Shown: positions 1 through 11,229 of the stretch, in pieces
Numbering within the stretch: the stretch's first letter is position 1
Layout of the letters: every line of letters starts with the position of its first letter
NCBI GenBank assembly: GCA_958510875.1
Contig: OY294067.1
Coordinates: 142,694,546-142,758,545, forward strand
Length of the DNA stretch: 64,000 bases
Direction: 5' to 3'
Source: Endomychus coccineus
Taxonomy: Eukaryota > Arthropoda > Insecta > Coleoptera > Endomychidae
Notes under the pieces: model-generated
Seen by the model: only the letters and a program-made list of their open reading frames with translations
Told to the model about the DNA's origin: nothing
Database searches by the model: none
Position numbers and translations under genes: made by a program

Positions 1-2322
1 TTACTATAATACTCTTTGCTAAATTGTGATTAATTATATTTTTAGGCTTTGCTCTTTGACATATGTCACATTTCTTTGTGATTTCTTTTGCAATTTGGTA
101 ATCTCCTTTACCTATATAATTTTCTCTGAATATGAGCCACATTTTCCTTGCTCCTATGTGATTGAATTCACTATGTAAATGATTTAAAATTTTTAAAGTT
201 AGGTCTTGATTTATTCTGTATAATTCTTTCCTACCTATATCTTGTAAATAAACTCCCTCTTTGATTTTACATTTCTTTTTATCCTTCTCTGATAAAGTAC
301 TTTGATTGTTTTTAATGCTCTCTAATGAAAATAAACCCCTTACTTCTAATAAAATATTTGCTCCTACTTTGTATTTCCTTTTATCAATTTTTAAATTCCC
401 CTCTTCTCTTGTTAAAGTATCAGCTATTATATTTAATTTTCCTGGAATATGTTTTATTTCAAAATCATATTCCTGCAATAACAAAATCCATCTTTGAATC
501 CTACTGTTTACAAACTTGTTTTTAAATATACTTGTTAATGCACTATGATCAGTTTCTACCCTTACTTTATTCCCTAACAAATAAAATCTTAATTTCTTTA
601 CACAAAAAATTATACTTGCTAATTCTAATTCAGTAACGCTGTAATTTTTTTCATGAACTTTTGTCATTCTTGACACAAAACTTATGGGCACTTCTCATTA
701 TTTTGTTTTTGTAATAAAACACCACTGAATCTTTGTTTAGAAGCATCTGTTCTTAATATGAAAGGTTTATCATATTGTGCATGATAGACTTTTAATTTTT
801 TAATGAAAATATCTTTTAAATTTTGGAAAGCTTCGTGTCTTTCATTATCCCATTTCCATTTTACCCCTTTCTTAAGTAATTCTACTAATGGAATCTCCTT
901 CTGACTTAAATCAGGAATGAGCCTTTTGAAATAATTTATTAGACCTAAGAATCCCCTCAAAGTTTTAAGATTAGTGGGTCTTTTGAAATTTTTAATTACA
1001 TCTAATCTATCTTCATCCATTTCTAAACCTTCCCTCGTTAATTTATAACCCAAAAATTTAATTTCTGTTTTATAGAATTCACATTTCTCAATATTTATTT
1101 TTAAACCTGCTATATCTAATTCGTTCAAAACTAATTTTATGTGATCTTTATGTTCTTCTACTGTTCTAGAAAATATTAATATGTCATCGATATAATGAAC
1201 TACAAAAATTTCAAATTTATTTAATATTTGATTCATACTTCTAACTAACGCACTGCATGCACTTTGAATACCAAAAGGCGTAACTTTAAAACGATACACT
1301 TCTCCATCTATCATAAAACCAGTGTAATCTCTACAACTTTCATGTAAAGGAATCAACCAGAAACTATGTCTTAAATCAACTTTACTAAAAATTTGTGCCT
1401 TTATTATTCTACCAAAAATTGACTCTATATTTTTAGGAGCTTCATATTGTGGTACTGACAATCTATTCAATGTTCGAGCATCTAAACATAACCTAATATC
1501 ACCATTTGACTTTTTTGCTATAACAATAGGGTTTATATATTTTGTTTTACTTCTTTCTATTATGTCTTGTTCTAGCATTTCACCGATTTTTTTCCTAACA
1601 TCTTCTATGTACTTGTATGGGATTGGATAGTTCTTGGATTTAAAATTTTCAATTTCTTTGACTTGGAATTTATGAATATAATTACTAGCTATACGAGTTT
1701 CATCAATTATTAAACCTTTATGTTGTGAAATTATTTCTGATATTATTCCCCTATATTTCTCGGATATTTTCATCTGCGAGATTATTTCATTTAAATTTCT
1801 GCTTGAGTCTTTTCTTTCGACCGCATTTATTATATTGCAACCTTCATTTGGTCTGTCAATATTTTCATTTTCCCCTTTCCCTATCTTTATAATTTCATCT
1901 AACAACTTTATTTCCTTTTCCTCGTAATCTATAATAATTCCATGCTTTTCTAATTCATCAGTTCCCATAACAATATCCAATTTCATATTCGGCACTACAA
2001 ATAATTGCATCTCTAGACTTGACTTCCCTATTATAATATGCTCAGTAATCATTTTTGATACTTCAGTAATTTTCTTTCCACTAATATTTACTAATTCCAC
2101 TTTTGGTATTTTCAATTGATTTGTTAATTTTATTTCAGACAATAGCTCTTCCCTTATTAATGATAGTTCTGATCCTGTATCACATAATTTCTACTTCTTT
2201 CCCTTTTAAAAAACCTTTTAATTTAATTAAACCTATACTTTCATTTTCTTCCCTTTGCTGTTCGTAGTCAATGTATTCCCTCTGATGTTCATATAATACA
2301 TTAACGTGGTATTCGTGCTTTC
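1..2322 (-). pseudogene. pol: Ty3-type pol: protease, reverse transcriptase, RNase H, integrase zinc finger (frame-broken, cut by window edge)
   Basis: Polyprotein of an LTR retrotransposon: it would mature Gag, copy element RNA to DNA and integrate it. In order on the minus strand are an aspartic protease motif DTGS (2170-2181); a reverse transcriptase with a YIDD box and LRGFLGLINYF-type connection in the long open frame 682-2142; RNase H (TELELA, then TDHSAL); and an integrase HHCC zinc finger ending in CDIC near 65-80. The frame is open to base 1, so the integrase core lies outside the window. Two frame breaks are visible: one near 2180, where the frame arriving from gag meets TGA just before DTGS, and one near 682-690, where the RT frame stops and RNase H resumes in another frame. 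The gene is therefore probably dead as sequenced, although single-base assembly errors could mimic this. Domain order RT-RNase H-integrase and the RT motifs place it in Ty3/gypsy. Confidence 0.9.
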
Positions 2323-2331
2323 TTAAAAATC
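2323..2331 (-). promoter_or_regulatory. Candidate -1 frameshift site at the gag stop
   Basis: Read on the minus strand the site is GATTTTTAA, with TAA the gag stop. Slipping back one base on the T run swaps the stop for TTA and opens a frame that runs about 46 codons to the protease region. P-site re-pairing after the slip is perfect (TTT on TTT). It is not a textbook X-XXY-YYZ heptamer, and no downstream pseudoknot was checked. Confidence 0.5.
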
Positions 2332-3723
2332 CTGATTTTGTTGATTATTTTGACTTGAAGAGTCTTCCCTTTCCATATTACTTTCTATCCTACTACAGTT
2401 TACTTCCCTTTGATTATTTTCATTTCTACTATTATTTCTATTATTATTATTATTTTGACTTCTATAATCCCTATATCTATTTCTATTTTGATTAGCATTA
2501 TTTCCATTATATCTATTTTCCCTATTATAATAATTTTGGTTTCTATTATCTCTATTTCTAAAATTGTTTTGATAATTATTATTTTGGAATCTATTATTAT
2601 AATTTTGATTTCCCCTGTAATTGTTCCTGTTATCATTATGTCCATTTTGTTGCCTAGTTCCTATGTTATTCTTATTATCAATTCTATTTAAGTATGATAG
2701 TAGTTGATTCATGTTTTTAATATTTGCAATGGCTATTGCCTCAGATATTTGACTTTGATACTGTCTTGAAATGTATAAAACTATCTCTTCCTCTCTCATT
2801 TTAGGTTCTAAATATTGCGCTTCATTATATAGGCTAAGTGCATAAGCATTCATGCTTTTTCTAGTCCCTTCTATATACTTCCTAAAATATAATCTTTCTC
2901 GACATTTCGATTGTTCATTTTCACCCCAAAAATTATTTAAAAACTCATCTATAAACTCATCTAAACTATTTAATTCCCTTTCTTTGCAATTGAACCACAA
3001 CAAAGGTTCATCAACCAATCGTTCTCTTATTAATTTTTTCATTCTCTCTATATTCCTTTCATACTGTATTTCATTTTTCAAATCTTTAACAAAAATGCAT
3101 GGATGTAATAATTTTATGTTTCCATTAAATTTTATTGTATTCTCATGACCTACATTTCTGTATTCTATATTCATTCTCTCTTCGGATCTATTCTCAATTC
3201 TTTTTATTCTTTCATCTTGTTCATTTATCATTTTTTCCTGATTTTCTTTCATACTTTGTACATTCACATTCACATTCTCTTCAATATTCCTCCCCATATC
3301 ATTCATTCTATTTTCCATAATATCTATTTCTTTCTCTACATTATTAAACTTTCTATTTACAAAGCTATTATATTCTTCTAATTTATTATCTATTTTTTCT
3401 TCAACATGTTGTCTTATTTCCTTTTTTTCAGTTTCAACTATTCTCATTATTTCCTCAGTTCTTTTATCAAATTTATCATTCACTCTCTTAAGTTCATCTC
3501 TTATTTCACTCATACCTTGTTCAAATTTAGCATTAGTTTCACTCATACGTTGTTCAATTTTAGCATTCGTTTCATTCGTTTCATTAGCTTTTAAATTTAA
3601 ACTTTCAAGCAATCTCATTATTTGTGATTGACTATCTATTATTGGTGGTCTTTCTGCACTAATCATTTCACCCTCTTGATCAAATCCTATCAATTCTGGA
3701 GTCCTCTGTCTATCTCCTTCCAT
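2323..3723 (-). CDS. gag: Gag-like protein of the Ty3-type element, 466 aa
   Basis: Structural protein expected to package element RNA. It starts with ATG at 3723, just inside the element from the LTR and primer site, and directly precedes pol, which is the main reason for the call. Residues of about 40-190 are rich in E/K/N with heptad-like spacing and near-repeats (ETNAK.EQ.MSE), predicting a long coiled coil. Residues of about 195-350 form a more globular part with a LWFN...FWGE region typical of retrotransposon capsids. The tail of about 360-450 is very rich in Asn, Arg and Tyr, with many NRNN/YNN runs. No CCHC zinc knuckle is present, so the basic N/R-rich tail probably does the nucleic-acid binding. 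The frame is intact. It ends in TAA inside a T run that may be a frameshift signal into pol. Confidence 0.8.
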   Translation of the reverse strand: MEGDRQRTPELIGFDQEGEMISAERPPIIDSQSQIMRLLESLNLKANETNETNAKIEQRMSETNAKFEQGMSEIRDELKRVNDKFDKRTEEIMRIVETEKKEIRQHVEEKIDNKLEEYNSFVNRKFNNVEKEIDIMENRMNDMGRNIEENVNVNVQSMKENQEKMINEQDERIKRIENRSEERMNIEYRNVGHENTIKFNGNIKLLHPCIFVKDLKNEIQYERNIERMKKLIRERLVDEPLLWFNCKERELNSLDEFIDEFLNNFWGENEQSKCRERLYFRKYIEGTRKSMNAYALSLYNEAQYLEPKMREEEIVLYISRQYQSQISEAIAIANIKNMNQLLSYLNRIDNKNNIGTRQQNGHNDNRNNYRGNQNYNNRFQNNNYQNNFRNRDNRNQNYYNRENRYNGNNANQNRNRYRDYRSQNNNNNRNNSRNENNQREVNCSRIESNMEREDSSSQNNQQNQDF

Positions 3724-3793
3724 TTTTACTTTCTTTTTAATTAACCTAGTTCTTTAAATTATTTTGATACGCGGTTCTATTCCTTTTTTCAAA

Positions 3794-3814
3794 TGGCCTC
3801 ACGTTTGAGCGACA
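3794..3814 (-). promoter_or_regulatory. Primer-binding site, tRNA-Lys-like
   Basis: The minus strand reads TGTCGCTCAAACGTGAGGCC, close to the primer-binding site complementary to the 3' end of tRNA-Lys used by many retroelements, with a few mismatches. It lies between the putative LTR end and the gag start, as expected for minus-strand DNA priming. Confidence 0.55.
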
Positions 3815-4891
3815 ATTATTAACTAAACTCTTACTGAGTTTATTTTTATTTATTGATTATTATTAATGCTTCCGGCTAGCTTTTAATTTATTGATTATGA
3901 ATAATAATGAACTTTCTCTTTTTTATTATTATTATTTTATGGAATTAAACACAATATTCTTTGAATGTTGAAAAATTTCTATATTTAAATCTCTATGACT
4001 CTATTTATCTCGGGTTTCTAATTTACAATTTTATTTTATGTTCTAAGCATAGAACTAGCTTTAACCTCAAAACTATTCAATATTAATAGTTGTTTACAAA
4101 ATTACAAACGACAATCTTTCTTTCAGATTTACAAATAATACTACAATGGAAATATAATAAACAAACTTACTTTTAGTTTATATCCAAAAGTGTGTTTAAC
4201 TATGTTGGCAATTTTCAATTTAATTCTTTTATAATTTCGTTGATGATTCACTTTTACACAATACTATGCTTTTTCACAATAATCACAGGTAACTAATTTG
4301 GATTACTTCTTCTTGAGACTCAGGAACTGTTGATAATACTTTGTTTTATCCTTTTAGATAAAACATGAAACTTTTCGATGCTTTATTTAAATTATTGATG
4401 AATGGCAATCGTTGGAAATTTCTTCTTAATTGGAGGTTATTACAGCCTTTTTACTGGATTCAGATACTTGGATAATCGTTGACTTTATATAAAACTTATT
4501 AACTTTGGTTTCTTTGAACCTATCGAAGTTTGGAACACTTTCGTTCACTGGTTTTTTATAGGTTATGAAATTTTGGTGAGTTGCAGGAGTACTTTCAGTC
4601 TACAGATGTAATGGCAAACTGAACTTCTTTACTTTCAGATTCGTTTTTATAGGCCTCCAAAACCGACGCTACTAGATGTCATAATCAACCTATGAGATGA
4701 TTGCTTTTCAAATCAAGCATGCCAAGTTAATTGTTGTGAAACTGACACAAGTCTTCATTGTTACCAGATTGACATTGGAAATTCCTATTGACCAATCAGA
4801 ATTTAGTATTCTTTACTTTTTGAATTATTTGATATTTTCAACTTATTTTAATTGTTAGTGATTCCTTCTTTTTAAATTAATATTGCCTACA
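3815..4891 (-). mobile_element. Putative 5' LTR of the Ty3-type element
   Basis: This is the segment upstream of the primer site. On the minus strand it would begin TGTAGGCAATATT at 4891 and run to about 3815. It has a TATA box (TATAAAAACG, about 4644-4652) and several AATAAA signals near 3840-3860. The boundaries are inferred: the partner LTR lies outside the window, the 3' end is not a clean CA, and a purine tract (GGGGAAAAA) just outside the start is unexpected at a 5' LTR. Confidence 0.5.
4644..4652 (-). promoter_or_regulatory. LTR TATA box
   Basis: CTATAAAAAC on the minus strand inside the putative LTR, the best core-promoter candidate for gag-pol transcription. Confidence 0.5.
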
Positions 4892-5342
4892 TTTTTCCCC
4901 ACACTTTGGTATAATATAACCTATGATTGGGTTATTATTAATATGATTATTCCCATATTTATGGTTTTCTTGACAGTTACTTATTCTTAAATCTAATACA
5001 TATCATATTATATCAATAACATTCTTTTAACATTACATAACTCAAATTTACTAATCCTAACTTACATCTATAACATTATTCAATGTTTTGTACTATCTCA
5101 TGATAGTTTTGTAATCATTTTACTTATGATTTATGATTTCGTTACACTGAACGTTTCTTCACTTTCACTGAAGTTCTTGTTTATCACATCTTATACTATT
5201 ACATCGTTGTTTATTATGTTTTACATTGTTAATATTAATATCCTAACTATTATTTAGCTTTTATTATTGTTTTTAATTCCATAAAATATTTTTTATTTGA
5301 TCTTTTCTGATCGGTAAGTTATTATTTTTAAATTTTTATTGT
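4892..5342. other. AT-rich spacer without recognised genes
   Basis: No open frame with recognisable protein and no clear repeat was seen. It separates the LTR element from the Penelope-like palindrome. Confidence 0.5.
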
Positions 5343-5463
5343 CTATGAAATGAAATCATAACAATATATATATATTCTTTTGTTGATATTCTTGAACCAT
5401 TTGTATGTTTTCTTGGTATATTGGTTCGTATATATACTGATAATGAAATAAAAATTCTGTTTT

Positions 5464-5495
5464 GACGTTTCGACAACGTTTATTGCCTTTATCAA
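5464..5495 (-). ncRNA. Degenerate hammerhead-like motif, left Penelope 3' region
   Basis: The minus strand reads TTGATAAAGGCAATAAACG followed by TTGTCGAAACGTC. A stem GGCAAT/GTTGTC (with wobbles) closes an AAAC loop and is followed by GAAAC, as in a hammerhead core, but the CTGATGA box is altered. Penelope-like elements are known to carry hammerhead ribozymes in their terminal repeats. Activity is unlikely with this core. Confidence 0.45.
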
Positions 5496-5912
5496 AATTG
5501 TTAATTGAAATTAGTGTTTCCATGTAATTTAGAAAAGAATAGATGATTTCGATTAATGAAATGCGTCTGCAGCCGACTTGTGTTTTAAGATCCAATTAAA
5601 ACTGCAGAAAACATTGGATCGGTTGTGTGTGAAAGAGTAATGTATGGCTAACTACAATTTGAAATAGATTGAATTTGATTAAATACAAGACATTCCAATA
5701 TTGTACAATTATAAATATCTATGAATTATTGTATGAATTAGTTACTCTATGATGAGTATTCCTATCATAACTATTCAAGTTTAAGATAATTCTATGGAAT
5801 TTAACCTCAAAATTGTTATTCTACAGTGTCATAGTTAAATAATACTTCATCTTTTTTAGGTTGAATTTTAAATAGACAATGGAAAGTGGCACTTCAAATT
5901 AATAAAATTTTG

Positions 5913-8339
5913 TTAAGTTTGAATTAGATTATTGTATAGTTTCGAAATATTGGAATCTATTTTGTCATTTACACAATTGTTCTTTTTAATTTGAATAGAT
6001 TCTAATATCAAACGTTTGTTGTCGTTTGTTTCAATATTTAAAATTTTTGTATTGTTGTAGTCGAAAGTATGGTTAGTGTCTTTCACATGTTTATTGAGCG
6101 CAGTTGATGAATTTTTGGTATATTTGTGGCCATTTAATCTTTTTTCGAGGTATTGTGAAGATTGGCCAATATATACCTTTTCGCAATCTTTGCAAGGGAT
6201 GGAATAAACAGTATGGGTTATTTTTTTGAAAGGTACGCTGCTTTTTAATTTTGTAAAGAGACTTTTCTGATTTAAATAACTCTTATGACATATATGTAGG
6301 TCATAAGGTTTCACTATATTACAAATTTTCTCTGAAAGTCCACCGATATATGGTAGTGATATGTAATGCCTATCATTAGTTTTCTCATTATTGGTATTGA
6401 TTCCACCAAATGAGTTATAAAATTTATGAATTTTGTCTTTAGTTATCGAATTTACTAAATCAATGGGATAACCATTCCTTATTAAAGTTTCTTTTGTTTT
6501 TGTAATAGATATAGTTCTCAGTTCAGGAGAACTTAGTCGAATAGCTCTATCTATTAGATTTATAATAACATTTTTCTTATATTTTTTAGGTATATTAGAA
6601 TTGAAATTAGTATACCTCCCTGACCAAGTAGGTTTGGTATACCATTTTGTTAGAATTTTGTTATCATTTGATTTTCTTACTAAAGTTAAATCTAAAAAAT
6701 TTATTTCGTTATGATTTTCTAATTCAATCGTAAATTGTAACTTATGGTGAAAGGAATTGAAAGAATTCAAAAATTCATTACATTTGTTTTCAGGGATTGC
6801 AGCAATACAATCATCAACATATCTTTTGAAGAAGGCTATATTATAATTTAGTTGAGATACTACTTTTTCTTCAAGGAATTCCATTACTATTTGGGCTATG
6901 ATACTTGATATTGGAGAGCCCATTGCACAACCATCTAATTGTTTATAACAATCATCTTTATATTGTAAAAAATTAGCGGTGAATGTATATTCTATAGCTG
7001 TTAAGAACTCATTCATAGGTAAATTTGTATATAGTTTTATTTCATCCCATTTATTTTGAATTATTTGTTTAGCTAATTCTAAAGGGATATTTGTATATAA
7101 AGGTGTGACATCTAGTGATACTAAGATATAGTTTTTAGGTATTGTAATTTTGTTAATGAATTCCTTGAAATCCCAAGAATCTTTGATGTAAAATTCATTT
7201 TTGTAAGCTATGTTTTTTAGTATGTTGGATAAGTATTTAGCCATTTCATAAAAAGGTGATTGAATGCTGCATACTACAGGTCGCATCGGTATATTAGGTT
7301 TATGAATTTTGGGTAAACCATATATTTTTGGAGGATGAGCATTATGTATCGTTAATTGTCTATGAATGTATTTTGAAATATATTTCTTTTCAAACCATTT
7401 TTTTACTAAGTTATTATTTTTAGTTTGGTAAATATTAGTTGGGTTGTTATTTAGTTTCTTATATACTTCAGGATCATTCAACATTGTAGACATTTTATCC
7501 TCATATTTATTTGTGTCCATGATAACAGTTTTATTACCTTTATTTGCTTTTAAGATAGTAATTTGTGGGTTAGATTTGATGAATTGTTTGGTTTCTTTGG
7601 AATTTTTGATTGATTTGTTATTTTTATTATTAAATTTATTATTTTTAACTGTTTGTTTGAAATTAGTTATTGTGTTTATACATTTTGATCTTATCTCATT
7701 TGCTATTTGAGTAGGTTTTTTAGCAATTTCAGTTTCAAGTGAAGAAATTATGTTATTGATAGGTATTTGTCTTTCGTTATATAGAGTATTACTAAATTTC
7801 TCACCGAGAGCTAAAGTGTCTATTACATTTTTTGGAACATTTGTTTGAGATAAATTCATTAGCCAATCATTATCAACTATGAGATCTCTTTTGTTATTGT
7901 TATTTAATTTATTTATGTTCTCAATATTTCTATGTTTAATTTTATTAAAGTTTTTTTCAAATTTTTGAGTTTCTAATTCTAAATACGTATTGTAGATTTG
8001 AGTAGGTAGGATATTTTTCGTTGTAGATTTGGTTCTGCTTATGTTATTTTCAGTTTGTTTTACATTTTTACAAGTGTCAGATATTAAAAGGTTTAATACT
8101 TTTAATTGAAACGTTTCTTTGAATTGAAGATAAGTATTATCTAAGTACTCACTATTGAAAATGATGTGATTATCATTGATTTTTAAAAATTTTGGTATTA
8201 TTCTTAAACTTTTTAGTCGTAATAAGTATATTTTCCTATTTTTTTGATTGGCGAAGAATATCAACAAAAGAATAATTTGGCCTGGAGAAATAGGTTTTTT
8301 ATTTTTCAAGAATACACTACTCTCAACATCAATATACAT
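5913..8339 (-). CDS. Penelope-type reverse transcriptase with GIY-YIG endonuclease, 808 aa
   Basis: It would copy element RNA into DNA at a nick made by its own endonuclease. Visible landmarks are a pre-finger motif LKANKGNK (262-270), a YGLPKIHKP block (about 340-348), RT motif A around D410 (SLDVTPLYTNIP), motif B GCAMGSP (470-476), motif C YVDD (507-510), and NFLDL (about 547-551). The C-terminal GIY-YIG nuclease carries VYSIPC (711-716), VYIGQ (722-726), an Arg in EKRLNGH, a CKDC pair (716-719) and a late Glu near 780. The frame is unbroken. Oddities are that motif A has Pro where the sister copy has Ser, and LKANKGN has Asn where the sister has Asp (ADKGN being the usual form), so the enzyme may be inactive. 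The first roughly 28 residues are junction-derived and not a native N terminus. Confidence 0.9.
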   Translation of the reverse strand: MYIDVESSVFLKNKKPISPGQIILLLIFFANQKNRKIYLLRLKSLRIIPKFLKINDNHIIFNSEYLDNTYLQFKETFQLKVLNLLISDTCKNVKQTENNISRTKSTTKNILPTQIYNTYLELETQKFEKNFNKIKHRNIENINKLNNNNKRDLIVDNDWLMNLSQTNVPKNVIDTLALGEKFSNTLYNERQIPINNIISSLETEIAKKPTQIANEIRSKCINTITNFKQTVKNNKFNNKNNKSIKNSKETKQFIKSNPQITILKANKGNKTVIMDTNKYEDKMSTMLNDPEVYKKLNNNPTNIYQTKNNNLVKKWFEKKYISKYIHRQLTIHNAHPPKIYGLPKIHKPNIPMRPVVCSIQSPFYEMAKYLSNILKNIAYKNEFYIKDSWDFKEFINKITIPKNYILVSLDVTPLYTNIPLELAKQIIQNKWDEIKLYTNLPMNEFLTAIEYTFTANFLQYKDDCYKQLDGCAMGSPISSIIAQIVMEFLEEKVVSQLNYNIAFFKRYVDDCIAAIPENKCNEFLNSFNSFHHKLQFTIELENHNEINFLDLTLVRKSNDNKILTKWYTKPTWSGRYTNFNSNIPKKYKKNVIINLIDRAIRLSSPELRTISITKTKETLIRNGYPIDLVNSITKDKIHKFYNSFGGINTNNEKTNDRHYISLPYIGGLSEKICNIVKPYDLHICHKSYLNQKSLFTKLKSSVPFKKITHTVYSIPCKDCEKVYIGQSSQYLEKRLNGHKYTKNSSTALNKHVKDTNHTFDYNNTKILNIETNDNKRLILESIQIKKNNCVNDKIDSNISKLYNNLIQT

Positions 8340-8353
8340 ACATCGTAATAATC

Positions 8354-10780
8354 ATGGCTTTTTATAAGAAAATTGAAGAAGATTATGGATTCTACACCGT
8401 CCAATTATTGAAAACGTTCTCAAAAATGATGAATACCTTCGCCAATCAAAAAAATAGGAAAATATACTTATTACGACTAAAAAGTTTAAGAATAATACCA
8501 AAATTTTTAAAAATCAATGATAATCACATCATTTTCAATAGTGAGTACTTAGATAATACTTATCTTCAATTCAAAGAAACGTTTCAATTAAAAGTATTAA
8601 ACCTCTTAATATCTGACACTTGTAAAAATGTAAAACAAACTGAAAATAACATAAGCAGAACCAAATCTACAATGAAAAATATCCTACCTACTCAAATCTA
8701 CAATACGTATTCAGAATTAGAAACTCAAAAATTTGAAAAAAACTTTAATAAAATTAAACATAGAAATATTGAGAAAATAAATAAATTAAATAACAATAAC
8801 AAAAGAGATCTCATAGTTGATAATAATTGGCTAATGAATTTATCTCAAACAAATGTTCCAAAAAATGTGATAGACACCTTAGCTCTCGGTGAGAAATTTA
8901 GTAATACTCTATATAACGAAAGACAAATACCTATCAATAACATAATTTCTTCACTTGAAACTGAAATTGCTAAAAAACCTACTCAAATAGCAAATGAGAT
9001 AAGATCAAAATGTATAAACACAATAACTAATTTCAAACAAACAGTTAAAAATAATAAATTTAATAATAAAAATAACAAATGAATCAAAAATTTCAAAGAA
9101 ACCAAACAATTCATCAAATCTAACCCACAAATTACTATCTTAAAAGCAGATAAAGGTAATAAAACTGTTATCATGGACACAAATGAATATGAGGATAAAA
9201 TGTCTACAATGTTGAATGATCCTGAAGTATATAAGAAACTAAATAACAACCCAACTAATATTTACCAAACTAAAAATAATAACTTAGTAAAAAAATGGTT
9301 TGAAAAGAAATATATTTCAAAATACATTCATAGACAATTAACGATACATAATGCTCATCCTCCAAAAATATATGGTTTACCCAAAATTCATAAACCTAAT
9401 ATACCGATGCGACCTGTAGTATGCAGCATTCAATCACCTTTTTATGAAATGGCTAAATACTTATCCAACATACTAAAAAACATAGCTTACAAAAATGAAT
9501 TTTACATCAAAGATTCTTGGGATTTCAAGGAATTCATTAACAAAATTACAATACCTAAAAACTATATCTTAGTATCACTAGATGTCACATCTTTATATAC
9601 AAATATCCCTTTAGAATTAGCTAAACAAATAATTCAAAATAAATGGGATGAAATAAAACTATATACAAATTTACCTATGAATGAGTTCTTAACAGCTATA
9701 GAATATACATTCACCGCTAATTTTTTACAATATAAAGATGATTGTTATAAACAATTAGATGGTTGTGCAATGGGCTCTCCAATATCAAGTATCATAGCCC
9801 AAATAGTAATGGAATTCCTTGAAGAAAAAGTAGTATCTCAACTAAATTATATTATAGCCTTCTTCAAAAGATATGTTGATGATTGTATTGCTGCAATCCC
9901 TGAAAACAAATGTAATGAATTTTTGAATTCTTTCAATTCCTTTCACCATAAGTTACAATTTACGATTGAATTAGAAAATCATAACGAAATAAATTTTTTA
10001 GATTTAACTTTAGTAAGAAAATCAAATGATAACAAAATTCTAACAAAATGGTATACCAAACCTACTTGGTCAGGGAGGTATACTAATTTCAATTCTAATA
10101 TACCTAAAAAATATAAGAAAAATGTTATTATAAATCTAATAGATAGAGCTATTCGACTAAGTTCTCCTGAACTGAGAACTATATCTATTACAAAAACAAA
10201 AGAAACTTTAATAAGAAATGGTTATCCCATTGATTTAGTAAATTCGATAACTAAAGACAAAATTCATAAATTTTATAACTCATTTGGTGGAATCAATACC
10301 AATAATGAGAAAACTAATGATAGGCATTACATATCACTACCATATATCGGTGGACTTTCAGAGAAAATTTGTAATAGAGTGAAACCTTATGACCTACATA
10401 TATGTCATAAGAGTTATTTAAATCAGAAAAGTCTCTTTACAAAATTAAAAAGCAGCGTACCTTTCGAAAAAATAACCCATACTGTTTATTCCATCCCTTG
10501 CAAAGATTGCGAAAAGGTATATATTGGCCAATCTTCACAATACCTCGAAAAAAGATTAAATGGCCACAAATATACCAAAAATTCATCAACTGCGCTCAAT
10601 ATACATGTGAAAGACACTAACCATACTTTCGACTACAACAATACAAAAATTTTAAATATTGAAACAAACGACAACAAACGTTTGATATTAGAATCTATTC
10701 AAATTAAAAAGAACAATTGTGTAAATGACAAAATAGATTCCAATCTTTCGAAACTATACAATAATCTAATTCAAACTTAA
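8354..10780 (+). pseudogene. Penelope-type reverse transcriptase/GIY-YIG gene broken by one stop codon
   Basis: Second copy of the same gene. Its first 28 residues (MAFYKKIEEDYGFYTV...) differ from the left copy and look like a genuine N-terminal region. The frame is then shared from the FANQKNRK block onward. A TGA at 9080-9082 replaces a Ser codon present in the left copy, splitting the gene into a 242-aa N-terminal part and a 535-aa part that restarts at ATG 9173. The second part holds all RT motifs in canonical form (ADKGN, SLDVTSLYTNIP, GCAMGSP, YVDD) and the GIY-YIG domain. One point mutation thus separates it from an open frame. It could also be a recent allele or a sequencing difference. 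Confidence 0.88.
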
Positions 10781-11197
10781 CAAAATTTTATTAATTTGAA
10801 GTGCCACTTTCCATTGTCTATTTAAAATTCAACCTAAAAAAGATGAAGTATTATTTAACTATGACACTGTAGAATAACAATTTTGAGGTTAAATTCCATA
10901 GAATTATCTTAAACTTGAATAGTTATGATAGAAATACTCATCATAGAGTAACTAATTCATACAATAATTCATAGATATTTATAATTGTACAATATTGGAA
11001 TGTCTTGTATTTAATCAAATTCAATCTATTTCAAATTGTAGTTAGCCATACATTACTCTTTCACACACAACCGATCCAATGTTTTCTGCAGTTTTAATTG
11101 GATCTTAAAACACAAGTCGGCTGCAGACGCATTTCATTAATCGAAATCATCTATTCTTTTCTAAATTACTTGGAAACACTAATTTCAATTAACAATT

Positions 11198-11229
11198 TTG
11201 ATAAAGGCAATAAACGTTGTCGAAACGTC
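11198..11229 (+). ncRNA. Degenerate hammerhead-like motif, right Penelope 3' region
   Basis: Same motif as at 5464-5495 in the opposite orientation, about 60 bases before the (AT)n end of the element. Confidence 0.45.

Larger units (their letters stand above)
5343..8339 (-). mobile_element. Penelope-like element, left copy (5'-truncated)
   Basis: Retroelement reading right to left: coding region 8339-5913, then a 3' region to about 5343 ending in a short (AT)n. Its sequence from about 8256 down matches the right copy (8440-11284) in inverse orientation at very high identity. At its 5' end, about 18 bases matching the inverted 3' terminus (ATTCTTTTGTTGATATTC) are fused directly to the coding region, which suggests a template-switch or foldback junction. 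Head-to-head and 5'-truncated copies are known for Penelope-like elements. Confidence 0.85.

Noticed and set aside
2400..2691. Frames on both strands rich in I/M/N over the gag tail.
   Set aside because: They are out-of-frame shadows of the low-complexity Asn/Arg-rich Gag tail.
7444..7710. 88-aa plus-strand frame (and its mirror at 8983-9249).
   Set aside because: Antisense shadow of the Penelope coding region; hydrophobic only because it is the complement of K/N-rich codons.
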